DNA of 64,000 nt from Streptomyces sp. Root431 (GTDB lineage: Bacteria; Actinomycetota; Actinomycetes; Streptomycetales; Streptomycetaceae), in assembly GCF_001426585.1 (NCBI RefSeq), contig NZ_LMEI01000007.1, forward strand, positions 812,476 to 876,475, given 5' to 3'. The notes under the pieces are model-generated. The model searched no databases and had not been told where the DNA came from. It saw only the letters and a program-made list of their open reading frames with translations. Below, piece after piece: positions 38,012-47,900 of this stretch. A program made the translations under genes and the position numbers. The first letter of the stretch is position 1. Each line of letters begins with the position of its first letter.

Positions 38012-41000
38012 TTACTGCTGAGGGGCTGGCGGAGCCTGCGCGGGCCCCTGCGGGTCGGTCTGCGGCGGCAGCGGCTGCCCGGGCTGGGGCTGCGCCGGAT
38101 CCTGCGGCTGCTGCTGCCAGGCCTGCGGCACGCCCGGCGCGCCCGGCTGACCGGGCTGCGGCGGATAGGGCTGCTGCGGTGCCTGGCCCGGGTAGGGCTG
38201 ACCGGGTGCCGGCTGCCCCGGCGCGTACTGACCCGGCATCGGCTGACCCGGCTGGGGGTACGCCTGCGGGGGGTACGCCTGCTGCGGCTGCGCCGGGTAC
38301 GGCTGACCGGGCTGCGGCGCCTGGGGCGCGTACGGCTGACCCGGCGCGGGCTGCCCGGGCGCGTACTGGCCGGGCATCGGCTGACCCGGCACGGGCTGAC
38401 CGGGCTGCTGCGCGTAGGGCTGGGGGGCCTGGGCCGGGTAGGGCTGACCGGGCATCGGCTGCCCGGGCGCGTACTGCCCCGGCATCGGCTGACCGGGCAT
38501 CGGCTGGCCGGGCGCGTACTGCTCGGGCATCTGCTGACCCGGCATCGGCGGGGCCATGTGCGGCGGCATCGCGCCCTGGCCGTCGCCGGTCCACAGGCCC
38601 TGCGCCTGCTGCGCCCGGACGAAGTCCTCGGCCACCATCGCCGAGAGGTGGAAGTACGCCTCCCGGGTCTTCGGCCGCATCATGTCGAGGTCCACCTCGG
38701 CACCGGCCGAGAGGTGCTCGTCGAAGGGCACGACCACGACACCGCGGCAGCGGGTCTGGAAGTGCTGCACGATGTCCTCGACCTTGATCATCTTTCCGGT
38801 CTCGCGCACCCCGGAGATGACCGTGATGGAGCGCTGCACCAGATCCGCGTAACCGTGCGCGGAGAGCCAGTCCAGCGTCGTCGACGCGCTGGACGCGCCG
38901 TCCACGGAGGGCGTGGAGATGATGATCAGCTGGTCGGCCAGGTCGAGCACGCCCCGCATGGCGCTGTACAGCAGACCCGTACCCGAGTCCGTGAGGATGA
39001 TCGGGTACTGCTTGCCGAGGACGTCGATCGCGCGCCGGTAGTCCTCGTCGTTGAACGTCGTCGAGACGGCCGGGTCCACGTCGTTGGCGAGGATCTCCAG
39101 ACCGGAGGGCGCCTGCGAGGTGAAGCGGCGGATGTCCATGTACGAGTTCAGGTACGGGATCGCCTGCACCAGGTCGCGGATGGTCGCCCCGGTCTCGCGC
39201 CGCACACGGCGGCCGAGCGTGCCGGCGTCCGGGTTGGCGTCGATCGCCAGGATCTTGTCCTGCCGCTCGGTCGCCAGGGTCGCGCCGAGCGCGGTCGTCG
39301 TCGTGGTCTTGCCGACGCCGCCCTTGAGCGAGATGACCGCGATCCGGTAGCAGGAGAGGACGGGCGTCCGGATCAGCTCCAGCTTCCGCTGCCGCTCCGC
39401 CTCCTCCTTCTTGCCGCCGAGCTTGAAGCGTGCGGCCGCGCCGCTGGGGTTACGGCTCGACTTCGGCTTCTGCTTGTTGTTCCGCAGGAGCCGGTCGGAG
39501 GACAGCTCCACGGCCGCGTTGTAGCCGAGCGGGGCGCCCGGCACGGACCGCTCGCGCTGGTCGTGCATCACGGGCGAGGGCCAGGCGGCCCCGGTCCGCG
39601 GGTCGACGGGCGGCTGCGTCTCCTGCGGCGGTACGGCGCCGGGGTGCGGGTAGCCGTACCCGTCGGAGTTTTGCGCCTGCGGCGGCACACCGCCGGGCTG
39701 CTGCTGGGGGTAGCCGTAACCGCCCTGCGGAGGCCGCGGCTGCGGGGGAGTGCCCGGGTGCGGGAAGCCGTAACCACCCTGCGGGGTCTGGGGCGCCTGC
39801 GGGGCCTGCGGGGGTACGGCGCCGGGGTGCGGGAATCCGTAACCGCCCTGCGGGGCCTGAGGGGGCACACCGCCCGGCTGCGGGTATCCGTACGCGCCCG
39901 GAGCCTGCGGCGGTACGGGAGCGGGGGCGCCGGGCGTCGCCGCAGAGGGCCAGGGCGCGGGCGCGGCGGGCGGCAGCGGCGCGGCCTGCGGCGCCGGCTG
40001 GGCACCCGGATCCGGCTGCGCGGGCCACTGCTGAGCGGGCGCGGGCGCGGCCGGCTGGAACGACGGCGGCAGCGGCGGCAGTCCGGCGCCACCCTGCGGG
40101 GCGGCGGGCGGGAAGGCGCCGGGAGCCTGGTCGGCCTGGGGCTGGGCGCCGGGGAACGGTCCCGGAGCGGCGGGGGCGAAGTCGGGCTGCGCGGTGCCGG
40201 GGAGGGCATCCGGAGCCGTGGCGTCGCCGGCCTGGGAGTCCTCGGCCGCGACGGCGAGGTCGGGCTCCGCACCGCTGTCCGCGTCGGTGTCGGCATCGGC
40301 TTCAATCTCAGCCTCAGCGGCAACGTCGGTGTCGGCGGCCTCGGCGTTCGCCGCCTCAGCGTCGGCGTCGGGCGCGGCCGTCACCACGTCGTCGTCCGAG
40401 CTCGGCGCGTCCGTCGTGGCGTCGGCGTCGGGGGCCGTCGTACCGGCGGAGGCGTCACCCTCTACGGTTCCCGGCGCCTCGGCACCGTCCGTACCGGGGG
40501 CTTCCCCACCGGCGGCCTCCTGGCGCGCGGCCTTCGCCGCGGCGGAGCGCTCGGCCATCTCGCGCTTGAGCGAACCGGGGGAGAAGCGCATGGTCGAGCC
40601 GCTCTCCACGTCGCCGCCCCCGAACGGCTCGCCGGAGCCGGCGGTCGCCGACACGGGCGTCTCGGGCGAGGGCGAGGGCGAAGGGGCGGGCGCGGGCGCA
40701 GGCGCCGGAACGGGAATCGGCAGGGGCGCGGGTGCGGGCATCTGCGGAGGCATCGGCGTGGGCGGCACCCCGGCGCCCGGGATCTCCGGCCCGGGGCCGT
40801 GCGCCACCGGCGCCACGGGAACCCCGGGATTCACAGGAGCCGCGGGCACCCCAGGATTCACGTGCGCCACAGGAGCGACCGGAGCAACAGGGGTCACCGG
40901 AGAGACAGGGGCCACGGGAGCCACAGGGACCGGCGCGACCGGCGGCTGCGCGCCCCAGCCGGGCTCGTAGCCGCTCCCCGCGGGGAGTCCCGGCACCGCG

Positions 41001-41191
41001 ACCGGCGCCCCGCTCGGCGGCGGCGGAGTGGCACCGCCCGCCGTCGCACCGCCCGACGCGTTCTGCGTGTACCAGGCGGGCGGGGTGTAGTCGATGGTGA
41101 ACTCACCCGTCATCTCGGCGGGATCCGCGTCGGACTGATCGTCGGCGGGCGGATTCCAACCCCCGTGGATCTCGTCGCGATCGCCGTTCAC
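38012..41191 (-). CDS. EspI-like ESX-associated MinD-family ATPase with Pro-rich arms
   Basis: A 1,059-residue protein at the end of the eccE operon. The first ~560 residues are disordered and Pro/Ala/Glu-rich, after a short conserved-looking start ([18 protein letters not shown]). A MinD/ParA-like ATPase follows (~residues 605-870). It has the deviant Walker [19 protein letters not shown] near residue 620, [18 protein letters not shown] and [22 protein letters not shown]. The last ~180 residues are repeats of the [14 protein letters not shown] type. The plan matches mycobacterial EspI, a proline-rich ATPase of ESX loci, but is longer with arms on both sides. The GTG start follows AGGAGG. Confidence 0.85.
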   Translation of the reverse strand: MNGDRDEIHGGWNPPADDQSDADPAEMTGEFTIDYTPPAWYTQNASGGATAGGATPPPPSGAPVAVPGLPAGSGYEPGWGAQPPVAPVPVAPVAPVSPVTPVAPVAPVAHVNPGVPAAPVNPGVPVAPVAHGPGPEIPGAGVPPTPMPPQMPAPAPLPIPVPAPAPAPAPSPSPSPETPVSATAGSGEPFGGGDVESGSTMRFSPGSLKREMAERSAAAKAARQEAAGGEAPGTDGAEAPGTVEGDASAGTTAPDADATTDAPSSDDDVVTAAPDADAEAANAEAADTDVAAEAEIEADADTDADSGAEPDLAVAAEDSQAGDATAPDALPGTAQPDFAPAAPGPFPGAQPQADQAPGAFPPAAPQGGAGLPPLPPSFQPAAPAPAQQWPAQPDPGAQPAPQAAPLPPAAPAPWPSAATPGAPAPVPPQAPGAYGYPQPGGVPPQAPQGGYGFPHPGAVPPQAPQAPQTPQGGYGFPHPGTPPQPRPPQGGYGYPQQQPGGVPPQAQNSDGYGYPHPGAVPPQETQPPVDPRTGAAWPSPVMHDQRERSVPGAPLGYNAAVELSSDRLLRNNKQKPKSSRNPSGAAARFKLGGKKEEAERQRKLELIRTPVLSCYRIAVISLKGGVGKTTTTTALGATLATERQDKILAIDANPDAGTLGRRVRRETGATIRDLVQAIPYLNSYMDIRRFTSQAPSGLEILANDVDPAVSTTFNDEDYRRAIDVLGKQYPIILTDSGTGLLYSAMRGVLDLADQLIIISTPSVDGASSASTTLDWLSAHGYADLVQRSITVISGVRETGKMIKVEDIVQHFQTRCRGVVVVPFDEHLSAGAEVDLDMMRPKTREAYFHLSAMVAEDFVRAQQAQGLWTGDGQGAMPPHMAPPMPGQQMPEQYAPGQPMPGQPMPGQYAPGQPMPGQPYPAQAPQPYAQQPGQPVPGQPMPGQYAPGQPAPGQPYAPQAPQPGQPYPAQPQQAYPPQAYPQPGQPMPGQYAPGQPAPGQPYPGQAPQQPYPPQPGQPGAPGVPQAWQQQPQDPAQPQPGQPLPPQTDPQGPAQAPPAPQQ

Positions 41192-41360
41192 TTTGCCTCC
41201 TGGTGTGGTCGAGCACCCTTGTGCCGTTGTGGGCGGGGCTCTTCCAGCCTAATCGGCGCGGCATCGCGCGGGCAGGCCCGGCAGCCGCTCCGCGACCACC
41301 GTTCCGGCCGGGTCGAGCCCCCCAAGTGACCCGGCCGCGCCGCAGAGTGAGAACCCCGAC

Positions 41361-41396
41361 CGTTCAAAACGATGCAAAAAGGGACGTACTTGAACG
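41361..41396. promoter_or_regulatory. Inverted repeat upstream of the EspI-like gene
   Basis: CGTTCAA (41361-41367) and TTGAACG (41390-41396) form perfect 7-bp arms around 22 AT-richer bases in the 217-base gap between two ESX genes. Two operator half-sites about three helical turns apart would look like this. The binding protein is unknown. Confidence 0.35.
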
Positions 41397-41408
41397 ACTT
41401 CGTGCCGC

Positions 41409-42224
41409 TCAGTCCATTCTGCGCGCGCCGCCCAACAATCCGGTCTCGGCGTCCGTCGCCTGTGTCATCACGAACTGCCGGTCGCTCTGGGTGCACCACA
41501 GGGTTACCCCGTCGGCGAGCGTCGACAGCGCCTCGTACTCGTGGCGCGGGAGGCCCATGATGCGGCCGATGTGCGTGGCCTCGTCCGGGGAGACCCGCTG
41601 GACGCCGACCAGCGAGGACTTCTCCAGGAGGCGGGGCGCGACCGGGCTCAGGTACGGGAGCAGCGTCACGACCGACTGCCAGGGCGCCGACACGACACGG
41701 CCGCGCGGCGGCCGCATGCCGCAGTCGCGCACCACGACCACCGGGCTGCCCGCCGAGGCGCCCTGCGGCGGCACGCGCCCCACGTCGTGCAGCGAGACGC
41801 ACGGCTGCCCGCCGCCCGCCGCCTGCGCGAGCGGGGTCCACGCCTGCGCGCGGCCGGTCTCGACGGCCACCCGCGCGCCCGTGGCGGCCGCGCGCAGCGC
41901 GAGCACCTGGGCGGTCCACAGGCCGCCGATGAGCGTGACGTCGTACGGGACGGGCCGGTTGATGCCGAGCACGGCGGGCCGGTTCTCGGCGTCCACGCCG
42001 ATCACGACACCGTCGTCGCCGACGGGCAGGGCGAGCGCGTCAAGCTGGTCCAGGGGTACGGAGTGCCGGTCGCGGCGCGGCCCGACGAGCCCGAAGCCGA
42101 ACCGGGGCCGCGCCTCCCGTGCCGTACGGCCCGAGGAGCGCGCCGAGCGCGAGTCGCGGCGGGAGGACGAAGGACCGGAAGGCGCACCGGCACCCGGCGA
42201 CGTACCGAAGGAGGCGTGGGACAT
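41409..42224 (-). CDS. ESX-locus-associated cytoplasmic protein, function unknown
   Basis: A 271-residue protein with a Ser/Arg-rich N-terminus (~45 residues) followed by an alpha/beta domain (VPLDQLDALALPVGDDGVVIGVDAENRPAVLGI…YDVTLIGGLWTAQVLALRAAATGARVAVETGR). It has no signal peptide or membrane helix. The ATG overlaps the eccE stop by one base (TGATG), so it is translated with EccE. It has no recognised mycobacterial counterpart and is probably an actinomycete-specific ESX accessory factor. Confidence 0.75.
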   Translation of the reverse strand: MSHASFGTSPGAGAPSGPSSSRRDSRSARSSGRTAREARPRFGFGLVGPRRDRHSVPLDQLDALALPVGDDGVVIGVDAENRPAVLGINRPVPYDVTLIGGLWTAQVLALRAAATGARVAVETGRAQAWTPLAQAAGGGQPCVSLHDVGRVPPQGASAGSPVVVVRDCGMRPPRGRVVSAPWQSVVTLLPYLSPVAPRLLEKSSLVGVQRVSPDEATHIGRIMGLPRHEYEALSTLADGVTLWCTQSDRQFVMTQATDAETGLLGGARRMD

Positions 42225-43528
42225 CAGCGCGCACCCCCCAGCGGCAGCGTCGCCAGCATGCCCGGCACCTGTTCGCGGTCGAGCCGCACCAGGCCCGTCC
42301 GCACCCCGCGCGCCGCGCGCTCCAGCTCGTGCCGTGCCGCCACGAGTTCCTCGTCGCTGCGTCCGGTGATCCGCACGTGTCCGGTCACCGTCACCTCCTG
42401 CCGGTCCCCGCCGCTCAGCGTCAGGCTGAACGTCGTCGCGAGCGCGGGCAGCGAGGTCAGCAGGGCCACCAGCTGTGGCATCGAGGCGCCCGCGCTGCCG
42501 CCGGGACCGCCCAACTGGGGCCAGCGCCCCACCCAGTACGTCGTGTGGCGCCGGTCGTCGACCCGCCACGTCCGCGCGGTCTCCTGCGTCCGCCGGGACT
42601 GCGCCTGCCCCCGGCCCGCCTGCGTGATCGCCATCGGGCTCGCACAGGTCGAGGTCGCGATCGCCGCGGTCAGCTCCTGCTCGGTCAGCACGCTCGCCCG
42701 GAAACCGGCGCCCGCGAGTCGGCTCGCCAGCTGGTCCGCCGCGCGCACCACGCACTTCTGCGCGCCCGTCATGCCGCCGCCGCGCGCGGCGACCGCCTCC
42801 GGGCAGAGCTCGGGGTCGAGCTTGAGCGCGATCCAGGTGATCCGCACCGCGGGCGAACCCGTCTGCGCCTGGAGCGGCCCGTAGTTGCGCGCGGCCATCG
42901 ACTGCGCGGGCAGGTGCGGCGCCGGCGCCGGCTGCGTGTGCTGCACGATCTGCGCCGACTCCAGCCGGATGCCGTCCACGCTCAGGACGTCCCGCACGAG
43001 CCCGACGGGCAGCGGCCGCGCCCCGCGGTCGGGCCGCAGCGCCGTGCCGTCCGACTCGACCCGCAGTACGGCGGTCAGGAAGGTGCCGTCGCCGATCATC
43101 CCGACCGGCCGCCGGTCGCGGTCGCTGTACGCGTACGTCCGCAGCGCCGGGTCGCACTCCACGAGCGGCGCGAGCCCCGGCTCCGTGCCCTCGGGCACGG
43201 CGAAGGACGCCGCCCGGCGGGACCGGGCGCGCAGCGCGAGGAAGGTGCCGAGCCACTCGGGCAGGGACCGCCGGTGCCGGCGTACGAGCGCGAGCAGGAC
43301 GAGCACGACGGCGACCACGCCCGCGGGCACCAGCATCAGCCGGTCGACGACCCAGGCGACGGCGAGCAACGCCGCCGCCACCTCTATCAGTACGAGCTGT
43401 TGCAATCGGAACGAACCGAAGTGTCCGGGACGTGCCTGGAGCCTCGGTGAGACCGAGGAAACGGATCCCGTGGAAGGGGGTGTGGATGCGGTGGCCGCGC
43501 CGGGCCGCGTCCGCGTGGCGGAAGCCAT
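42224..43528 (-). CDS. eccE: Type VII secretion protein EccE
   Basis: A 434-residue membrane component at the periphery of the ESX core complex. Two adjacent helices near residues 43-82 (LQQLVLIEVAAALLAVAWVVDRLMLVPAGVVAVVLVLLALV) are followed by a large domain with FLTAVLRVESD and …HTTYWVGRWPQL. This is the normal EccE layout. The start ATG follows GAGGGGGA. It is divergent from eccB, with 190 bases between them that should hold both promoters. Confidence 0.85.
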   Translation of the reverse strand: MASATRTRPGAATASTPPSTGSVSSVSPRLQARPGHFGSFRLQQLVLIEVAAALLAVAWVVDRLMLVPAGVVAVVLVLLALVRRHRRSLPEWLGTFLALRARSRRAASFAVPEGTEPGLAPLVECDPALRTYAYSDRDRRPVGMIGDGTFLTAVLRVESDGTALRPDRGARPLPVGLVRDVLSVDGIRLESAQIVQHTQPAPAPHLPAQSMAARNYGPLQAQTGSPAVRITWIALKLDPELCPEAVAARGGGMTGAQKCVVRAADQLASRLAGAGFRASVLTEQELTAAIATSTCASPMAITQAGRGQAQSRRTQETARTWRVDDRRHTTYWVGRWPQLGGPGGSAGASMPQLVALLTSLPALATTFSLTLSGGDRQEVTVTGHVRITGRSDEELVAARHELERAARGVRTGLVRLDREQVPGMLATLPLGGAR

Positions 43529-43718
43529 GATGGAGAATCCCCCTCAATTCGTCCCGATCGCCCTGGCCCGCCAGGGCTTTGGCGGCCGGATCACCCTACC
43601 CGCCCCACGAACACCACGGGACAGCAGGCATAGTAGGGGGCCGGTCCGACAGCCGGGGCCCGGGTGTCACCTCCCCCGGACCCCGCGCGAAGACTGCGCC
43701 TGACGAGAATGGGGACTC

Positions 43719-45287
43719 ATGGCATCGCGCCGGGACGAGCTGAACGCGTACACCTTTGCGAAGAAGCGCACGGTGGCGGCATTCCTCCAACCCTCGCCCT
43801 CCGGTACGGAGGAGGGGGCGCCGAGGCCGCTGCGCGCGATCGTCCCCGGCCTCATCGTCGGAGCGCTCGTGATGGCGGGCTTCGGCGCCTGGGGCATGTT
43901 CAGCCCGCAGGCCCCCAAGGGCTGGGACGTCCCCGGGACCCGGGTGATCGTCGGCAAGCAGTCGACGACCCGGTACGTCGTCCTGGAGACCGGCAACGGC
44001 AAGGACAAGAAGACGCTGCTCCACCCCGTCCTCAACCTCGCCTCCGCCCGTCTCCTGCTCAACCCCGACCAGTTCCAGGTCGTGCAGGTCGCCGACAAGA
44101 AGCTCGACGAGGACAAGCAGCGCGGCCCGATCCTCGGCATCCCCTACGCCCCGGACCGGCTGCCCGCCGCCGACGACGCGGGCACGGAGAAGCGCTGGGC
44201 CGTCTGCGAGCAGCCCGGCGGCGGCAAGGGCGCCAGCGTCCAGAAGGCGACCTTCCTCTTCGCCAAACGCGACCTCCCTCGCACCGAGGACAAGAGCAAG
44301 CTCGGCGACGGGGACATCCTGTACGTCAAGGGCCAGAAGGGCGCGGCCCAGTTCCTCGTCGACCACACCGGCACCAAGTACCCGGTGAACGCCGAGCGCC
44401 CCGGACTGCTCACCGCCCTCGTCGGCCTCGGCAAGAAGCCGCAGGCCGTCACCGACGACTGGCTCGCGACCCTGAAGACCGGCGACCCGATCGACTTCCC
44501 GAGCCTCAAGGGCCTCGGCGGCGAGGTCGGTGCCCCCGCCGCCATCCCCGGCAGCACGCTGAAGGAGACCGAGGACCGCATCGGCATGGTGCTCCTCGCC
44601 CAGACCGGCTCCGGGCCGCAGAACTACGTCGTGCTGCCCGGCCGGGTCCAGCCCGTCTCCGCGTTCACCGCCTGGCTCCTCATCAACTCCCCGGAGACCG
44701 GCGTCCTCGACATGGACGGCAAGCGCACCCACGTCGACGCCTCCTCCTTCGTCCCGGACCCCAAGGTCTTCAACGGGGACGTGCGCTGGCCGCAGCGGCA
44801 GACCGACGAGGTCGTCAACGCCGCCACCGGCGACGGCGACGGCGCCCGCGACACCGTCTGCAGCGTCCTCAACGACGTCGACGAGAAGGGCGAGACCACC
44901 CTCACCACCTGGGCCGGCACCAAGTACCCCGCCGAGATCACGGCCGGCGGCACCAGCACGTACGTCACCCCGGGCAGCGGCCTGCTCTACACCCAGGTCA
45001 TGGGCCAGGGTCAGCAGAAGACGCCCGACGGCTCGCTCTTCCTCGTCACCGACACCGGCCTGCGCTACGCCGTCCAGGCCAACGGCGACAGCGACGCCGC
45101 CCGCTCCGAGATCGGCACCGGGGACAAGGAGAAGCCGGCCGACGGACGCCCGGAACCCTCCGAGGCCCAGAAGCGTCTGGGCTACGAGAAGGTCATGCCG
45201 GTCCTCGTCCCGATCGAATGGTCGGAGTTCCTGTCGAAGGGCCCGCGACTCGACACCAACAGCGCGCGTCAGCCGCAGGGTTCCTAG
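43719..45287 (+). CDS. eccB: Type VII secretion protein EccB
   Basis: A 522-residue single-pass membrane protein of the ESX core. The diagnostic N-terminus is MASRRDELNAYTFAKKRTVAAFLQP. One helix follows near residues 45-60 (IVPGLIVGALVMAGFGAWGMF), then the large extracytoplasmic R1-R4-repeat region. Two cysteines (CEQPGG and CSVLND) are placed as in other EccB proteins. It lies 12 bases before the mycosin start. Confidence 0.93.
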   Translation: MASRRDELNAYTFAKKRTVAAFLQPSPSGTEEGAPRPLRAIVPGLIVGALVMAGFGAWGMFSPQAPKGWDVPGTRVIVGKQSTTRYVVLETGNGKDKKTLLHPVLNLASARLLLNPDQFQVVQVADKKLDEDKQRGPILGIPYAPDRLPAADDAGTEKRWAVCEQPGGGKGASVQKATFLFAKRDLPRTEDKSKLGDGDILYVKGQKGAAQFLVDHTGTKYPVNAERPGLLTALVGLGKKPQAVTDDWLATLKTGDPIDFPSLKGLGGEVGAPAAIPGSTLKETEDRIGMVLLAQTGSGPQNYVVLPGRVQPVSAFTAWLLINSPETGVLDMDGKRTHVDASSFVPDPKVFNGDVRWPQRQTDEVVNAATGDGDGARDTVCSVLNDVDEKGETTLTTWAGTKYPAEITAGGTSTYVTPGSGLLYTQVMGQGQQKTPDGSLFLVTDTGLRYAVQANGDSDAARSEIGTGDKEKPADGRPEPSEAQKRLGYEKVMPVLVPIEWSEFLSKGPRLDTNSARQPQGS

Positions 45288-45299
45288 GGGGTGGCACCG

Positions 45300-46574
45300 G
45301 TGACGACGACGTACCGCACGGCGGCCGCCCTGCTCACCGCCGCCACCCTGACGGGCCTGCTCGCGGCGCCCGCCGCGGCGGCGACCCGTCCGGCGACGCC
45401 CGGGCCCGGGGCCTGGGCGCTCGACGGCAGTGGCGAGTGCACGTTCCCCATGAAGAAGCAGATCGAGGGCACCCCCTGGCCGCTCCAGCGGGTCCTCCTC
45501 GACGAGCTCTGGCAGCACAGCAAGGGCAAGGGCGTCAGGGTCGCCGTCATCGACACCGGGGTCGACGACGTCAACATCCAGCTCCGGCCGCCCGCCGTCG
45601 ACGCCAAGGCGGGCAAGGACTTCCTCAAGCCCGACAAGAACAACCCCGGCTTCGGCGACGAGAAGCGCGGCAAGACCGACGGCACCGTCGACGAGGTCGG
45701 CCACGGCACCAAGGTCGCCGGCATCATCGCGGCCCGCCCCCGCAACGGCACCGGCTTCGTCGGCCTCGCCCCCGAGGCGACGATCATCCCGATCCGCCAG
45801 AACGACGAGAAGAACAGCGGCAAGGCCGACACGATGGCCAAGGCGATCGACTGGGCCGTCGCCAAGGGCGCGGATGTCATCAACATCTCGCAGGACACCA
45901 CCCAGACCCTCGAAGCCGACTCGCCCATGGCCGTATCGATCGCCAAGGCGATCGAGAAGAAGATCGTGGTCGTCGCCTCCGCCGGCAACGACGGCATGGA
46001 CGGCAAGTTCAAGAAGACCTACCCGGCCGCGTTCCCCGGGGTCCTCGCCGTCGCCTCGTCCGACCGGAACAACGAACGGGCCGCCTTCTCCCAGGCCGGC
46101 CCCATGGTGGGTGTCGCCGCCCCCGGAGTCGACATCGTCTCCACGGTCCCCGGTGGCGGTCAGTGCGTCGACAACGGGACGAGCTTCTCGGCCCCGTACG
46201 TCGCCGGCGTCGCCGCCCTCCTGAAGGCCAAGTACCCCGACTGGTCCGCGGCCCAGATCGTCACCCGGATCGAGCAGACCGCCGTCCGGTCCATCAACGG
46301 CCGCGACCCCTACGTCGGTTGGGGGGTGGTCGACCCGGTCAAGGCGCTCGCCGACGCGCCGCCGGGGACGCCCCCCTCCGTGCCCACGCCCGACCCGGGC
46401 CCGCCCAAACCGCCGGCTCCCGAGCCGGCCCGACTGGCGCTGTCGGAGACTCCCCAGGAGCGCTCCGAACGGCTCGCCACCTACGCGTTGGGGATCGGTG
46501 GTGTGCTGGTGGCCGTGGTCGCCGGAACCGCCACCGTGATCCGCGACAGCCGCCGGAGGAGGGGGGTTCGTTGA
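45300..46574 (+). CDS. mycP: Type VII secretion mycosin serine protease
   Basis: A 424-residue subtilisin-family protease of ESX systems. A signal peptide (AAALLTAATLTGLLAAPAAAA) is followed by the catalytic triad D85 (VAVIDTGVD), H135 (VGHGTKVAG) and S295 (NGTSFSAPYVAG). All three residues are intact. A Pro-rich linker and a C-terminal membrane helix (YALGIGGVLVAVVAGTATVI) with a basic tail anchor it. The GTG at 45300 has the best spacing to AGGGGG; a GTG nine bases earlier is an alternative. It is co-directional with eccB. Confidence 0.92.
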   Translation: MTTTYRTAAALLTAATLTGLLAAPAAAATRPATPGPGAWALDGSGECTFPMKKQIEGTPWPLQRVLLDELWQHSKGKGVRVAVIDTGVDDVNIQLRPPAVDAKAGKDFLKPDKNNPGFGDEKRGKTDGTVDEVGHGTKVAGIIAARPRNGTGFVGLAPEATIIPIRQNDEKNSGKADTMAKAIDWAVAKGADVINISQDTTQTLEADSPMAVSIAKAIEKKIVVVASAGNDGMDGKFKKTYPAAFPGVLAVASSDRNNERAAFSQAGPMVGVAAPGVDIVSTVPGGGQCVDNGTSFSAPYVAGVAALLKAKYPDWSAAQIVTRIEQTAVRSINGRDPYVGWGVVDPVKALADAPPGTPPSVPTPDPGPPKPPAPEPARLALSETPQERSERLATYALGIGGVLVAVVAGTATVIRDSRRRRGVR

Positions 46575-46612
46575 ACCTCGTACCGGTCAAGTATCCGGTG
46601 CCTCCTTTGCAG

Positions 46613-46641
46613 TTGGAACTGCCGCCGCCAATGGCTAAAGT
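46613..46641 (+). promoter_or_regulatory. Predicted promoter of the WXG100 gene pair
   Basis: TTGGAA and TAAAGT are separated by exactly 17 bases, a good match to a vegetative sigma factor promoter. It lies 124 bases upstream of the first esx gene and just after mycP, so the substrates can be expressed separately from the machinery. Confidence 0.6.
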
Positions 46642-46764
46642 GACCGCGGGGGGCACGACAGTGCGAACCCCGCACGGGGGCGGCATCAGAAGATTCCCGT
46701 CCGCATCACAACCGGGAGGCCCGACGGCACGGCCGTCGACGCCACCGAAGGAAGAAGGGGCAAG

Positions 46765-47118
46765 ATGTCGAAAGACCTGAACGTAACCAGTGCCGAACAA
46801 GTTCGGCTCGCCGGCCGGATCCAGGACTTCTCCGATGAGCTCCAGTCCCGCATCACCAACCTCAACGGCGTGGTCGACCGCGTCCAGGCGGGCTGGCAGG
46901 GCGCTGCGAGCAAGGAGTACGACCGGGTCCAGAACGACCTGAACGTGCGTCTGCGGAGCATGCGCAACGAGCTCAGCAAGCTCGAAGAGATGATGCGCAT
47001 GAGCGCCGACGGCTTCTCGCGCGAGGAGGAGGACCGTCTGCGGTCCTTCCGCACGATGGACACCTCCGGCGGCGCCGGCGCCGGCGGCGGCAACCAGAGC
47101 GCCATCCTCGGCGTCTGA
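46765..47118 (+). CDS. esxA: WXG100-family ESX substrate (EsxA-type)
   Basis: A 117-residue helical hairpin protein secreted by type VII systems as part of a heterodimer. The turn motif is W44-Q45-G46 in VQAGWQGAASKEYDRV, flanked by two long amphipathic helices. The C-terminus has a Gly/Ala-rich tail (TSGGAGAGGGNQSAILGV). It lacks the YxxxD export signal; its partner carries one. The ATG follows GAAGGAAGAAGGGG. Which partner should be called EsxA or EsxB follows only the mycobacterial analogy. Confidence 0.88.
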   Translation: MSKDLNVTSAEQVRLAGRIQDFSDELQSRITNLNGVVDRVQAGWQGAASKEYDRVQNDLNVRLRSMRNELSKLEEMMRMSADGFSREEEDRLRSFRTMDTSGGAGAGGGNQSAILGV

Positions 47119-47170
47119 GCCACCGGCTCGACCAGTCCTCCGCGCCACTCTCACTCCAGGAGTCATCACC

Positions 47171-47458
47171 ATGACCACTGCGGTCAATTACGACACCGTG
47201 ACGCAGGCGGCGGCCGACACCCGCCTGACCTCCACCACCCTCACCCAGAAGCTGGACGACCTCATGGCCGAGGTCAACCGCGTCGCCTCCAACTGGGAGG
47301 GTGAGGCCAAGGTCGCGTACCGCGAGACCCAGGACCGCCTGACTCGCGACATGGCCGGCATGAACCAGGACCTGGCGCGCATCGCCCAGCTCCTCGACGA
47401 GTCGGTCGCCGGATACCAGGACACGGACAAGGGCAACGCCGCCCGCTTCCGTATGTGA
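47171..47458 (+). CDS. esxB: WXG100-family ESX substrate (EsxB/CFP-10-type)
   Basis: A 95-residue partner protein. The turn motif is W42-E43-G44 in ASNWEGEAKVAY. The C-terminal Y82-Q-D-T-D86 matches the YxxxD type VII export signal, which in the CFP-10 class is recognised by EccC. It starts 52 bases after the first esx gene, after CCAGGAG. A strong terminator follows. Confidence 0.9.
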   Translation: MTTAVNYDTVTQAAADTRLTSTTLTQKLDDLMAEVNRVASNWEGEAKVAYRETQDRLTRDMAGMNQDLARIAQLLDESVAGYQDTDKGNAARFRM

Positions 47459-47471
47459 CATCCCGCGCAAC

Positions 47472-47517
47472 ACGCGTGAGGGGGTGGCCCGTTCCCACGG
47501 GCCACCCCCTCACGCGT
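47472..47517. terminator. Bidirectional terminator between esx pair and bldB
   Basis: ACGCGTGAGGGGGTGGCCCGT pairs with its perfect complement over 21 bp with a 4-base loop. It lies between convergent genes and should stop transcription from both sides. Confidence 0.85.
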
Positions 47518-47525
47518 ACCACCGG

Positions 47526-47801
47526 CTACCGCAGGTCGAACTCGCCGTCCCTGGCGCCGAGGACGAACGCGTCCCACTCGGCCTTCGTGTAGCGCAGCAC
47601 GGTTTCCTTGTCGAGCGACGAACGCATCGCCACCCCGCCCTCGGGCAGGTGCGCGATCTCCACGCGCTCCTCGTCCGGGCTGGTGCCCGGAGCGCCCTGC
47701 CACTCGACGCCGGAGATGTCGAGCGCGTACAGCTCGTCCTTCTGCCGCTGCTTCTCGGCGGCCAGGGCGCTGTCGGCGGTGCTGGCGTGTGCGTCGGTCA
47801 T
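47526..47801 (-). CDS. bldB: BldB-type developmental regulator (DUF397)
   Basis: A 91-residue DUF397 protein. The segment EWQGAPGT…EERVEIAHLPEGGVAMRSSLDKETVLRYTKAEWDAFVLGARDGEFDL is the BldB/DUF397 core. In S. coelicolor bldB lies next to the ESX genes and is needed for aerial growth and antibiotic production; this gene has the same place. DUF397 proteins usually partner XRE-type regulators, but none is adjacent here. The start ATG follows GAAGGGAAAG. The remaining risk is that it is another DUF397 paralogue. Confidence 0.85.
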   Translation of the reverse strand: MTDAHASTADSALAAEKQRQKDELYALDISGVEWQGAPGTSPDEERVEIAHLPEGGVAMRSSLDKETVLRYTKAEWDAFVLGARDGEFDLR

Positions 47802-47900
47802 CGGCGCTTTCCCTTCGCGGTGGTACGGCGGTCCCTTCCACAGTAGTGGGACCGCCGCACCGGTACGGCGGAAAATCCCGCCTCCGCCGTACCGCTCCGC

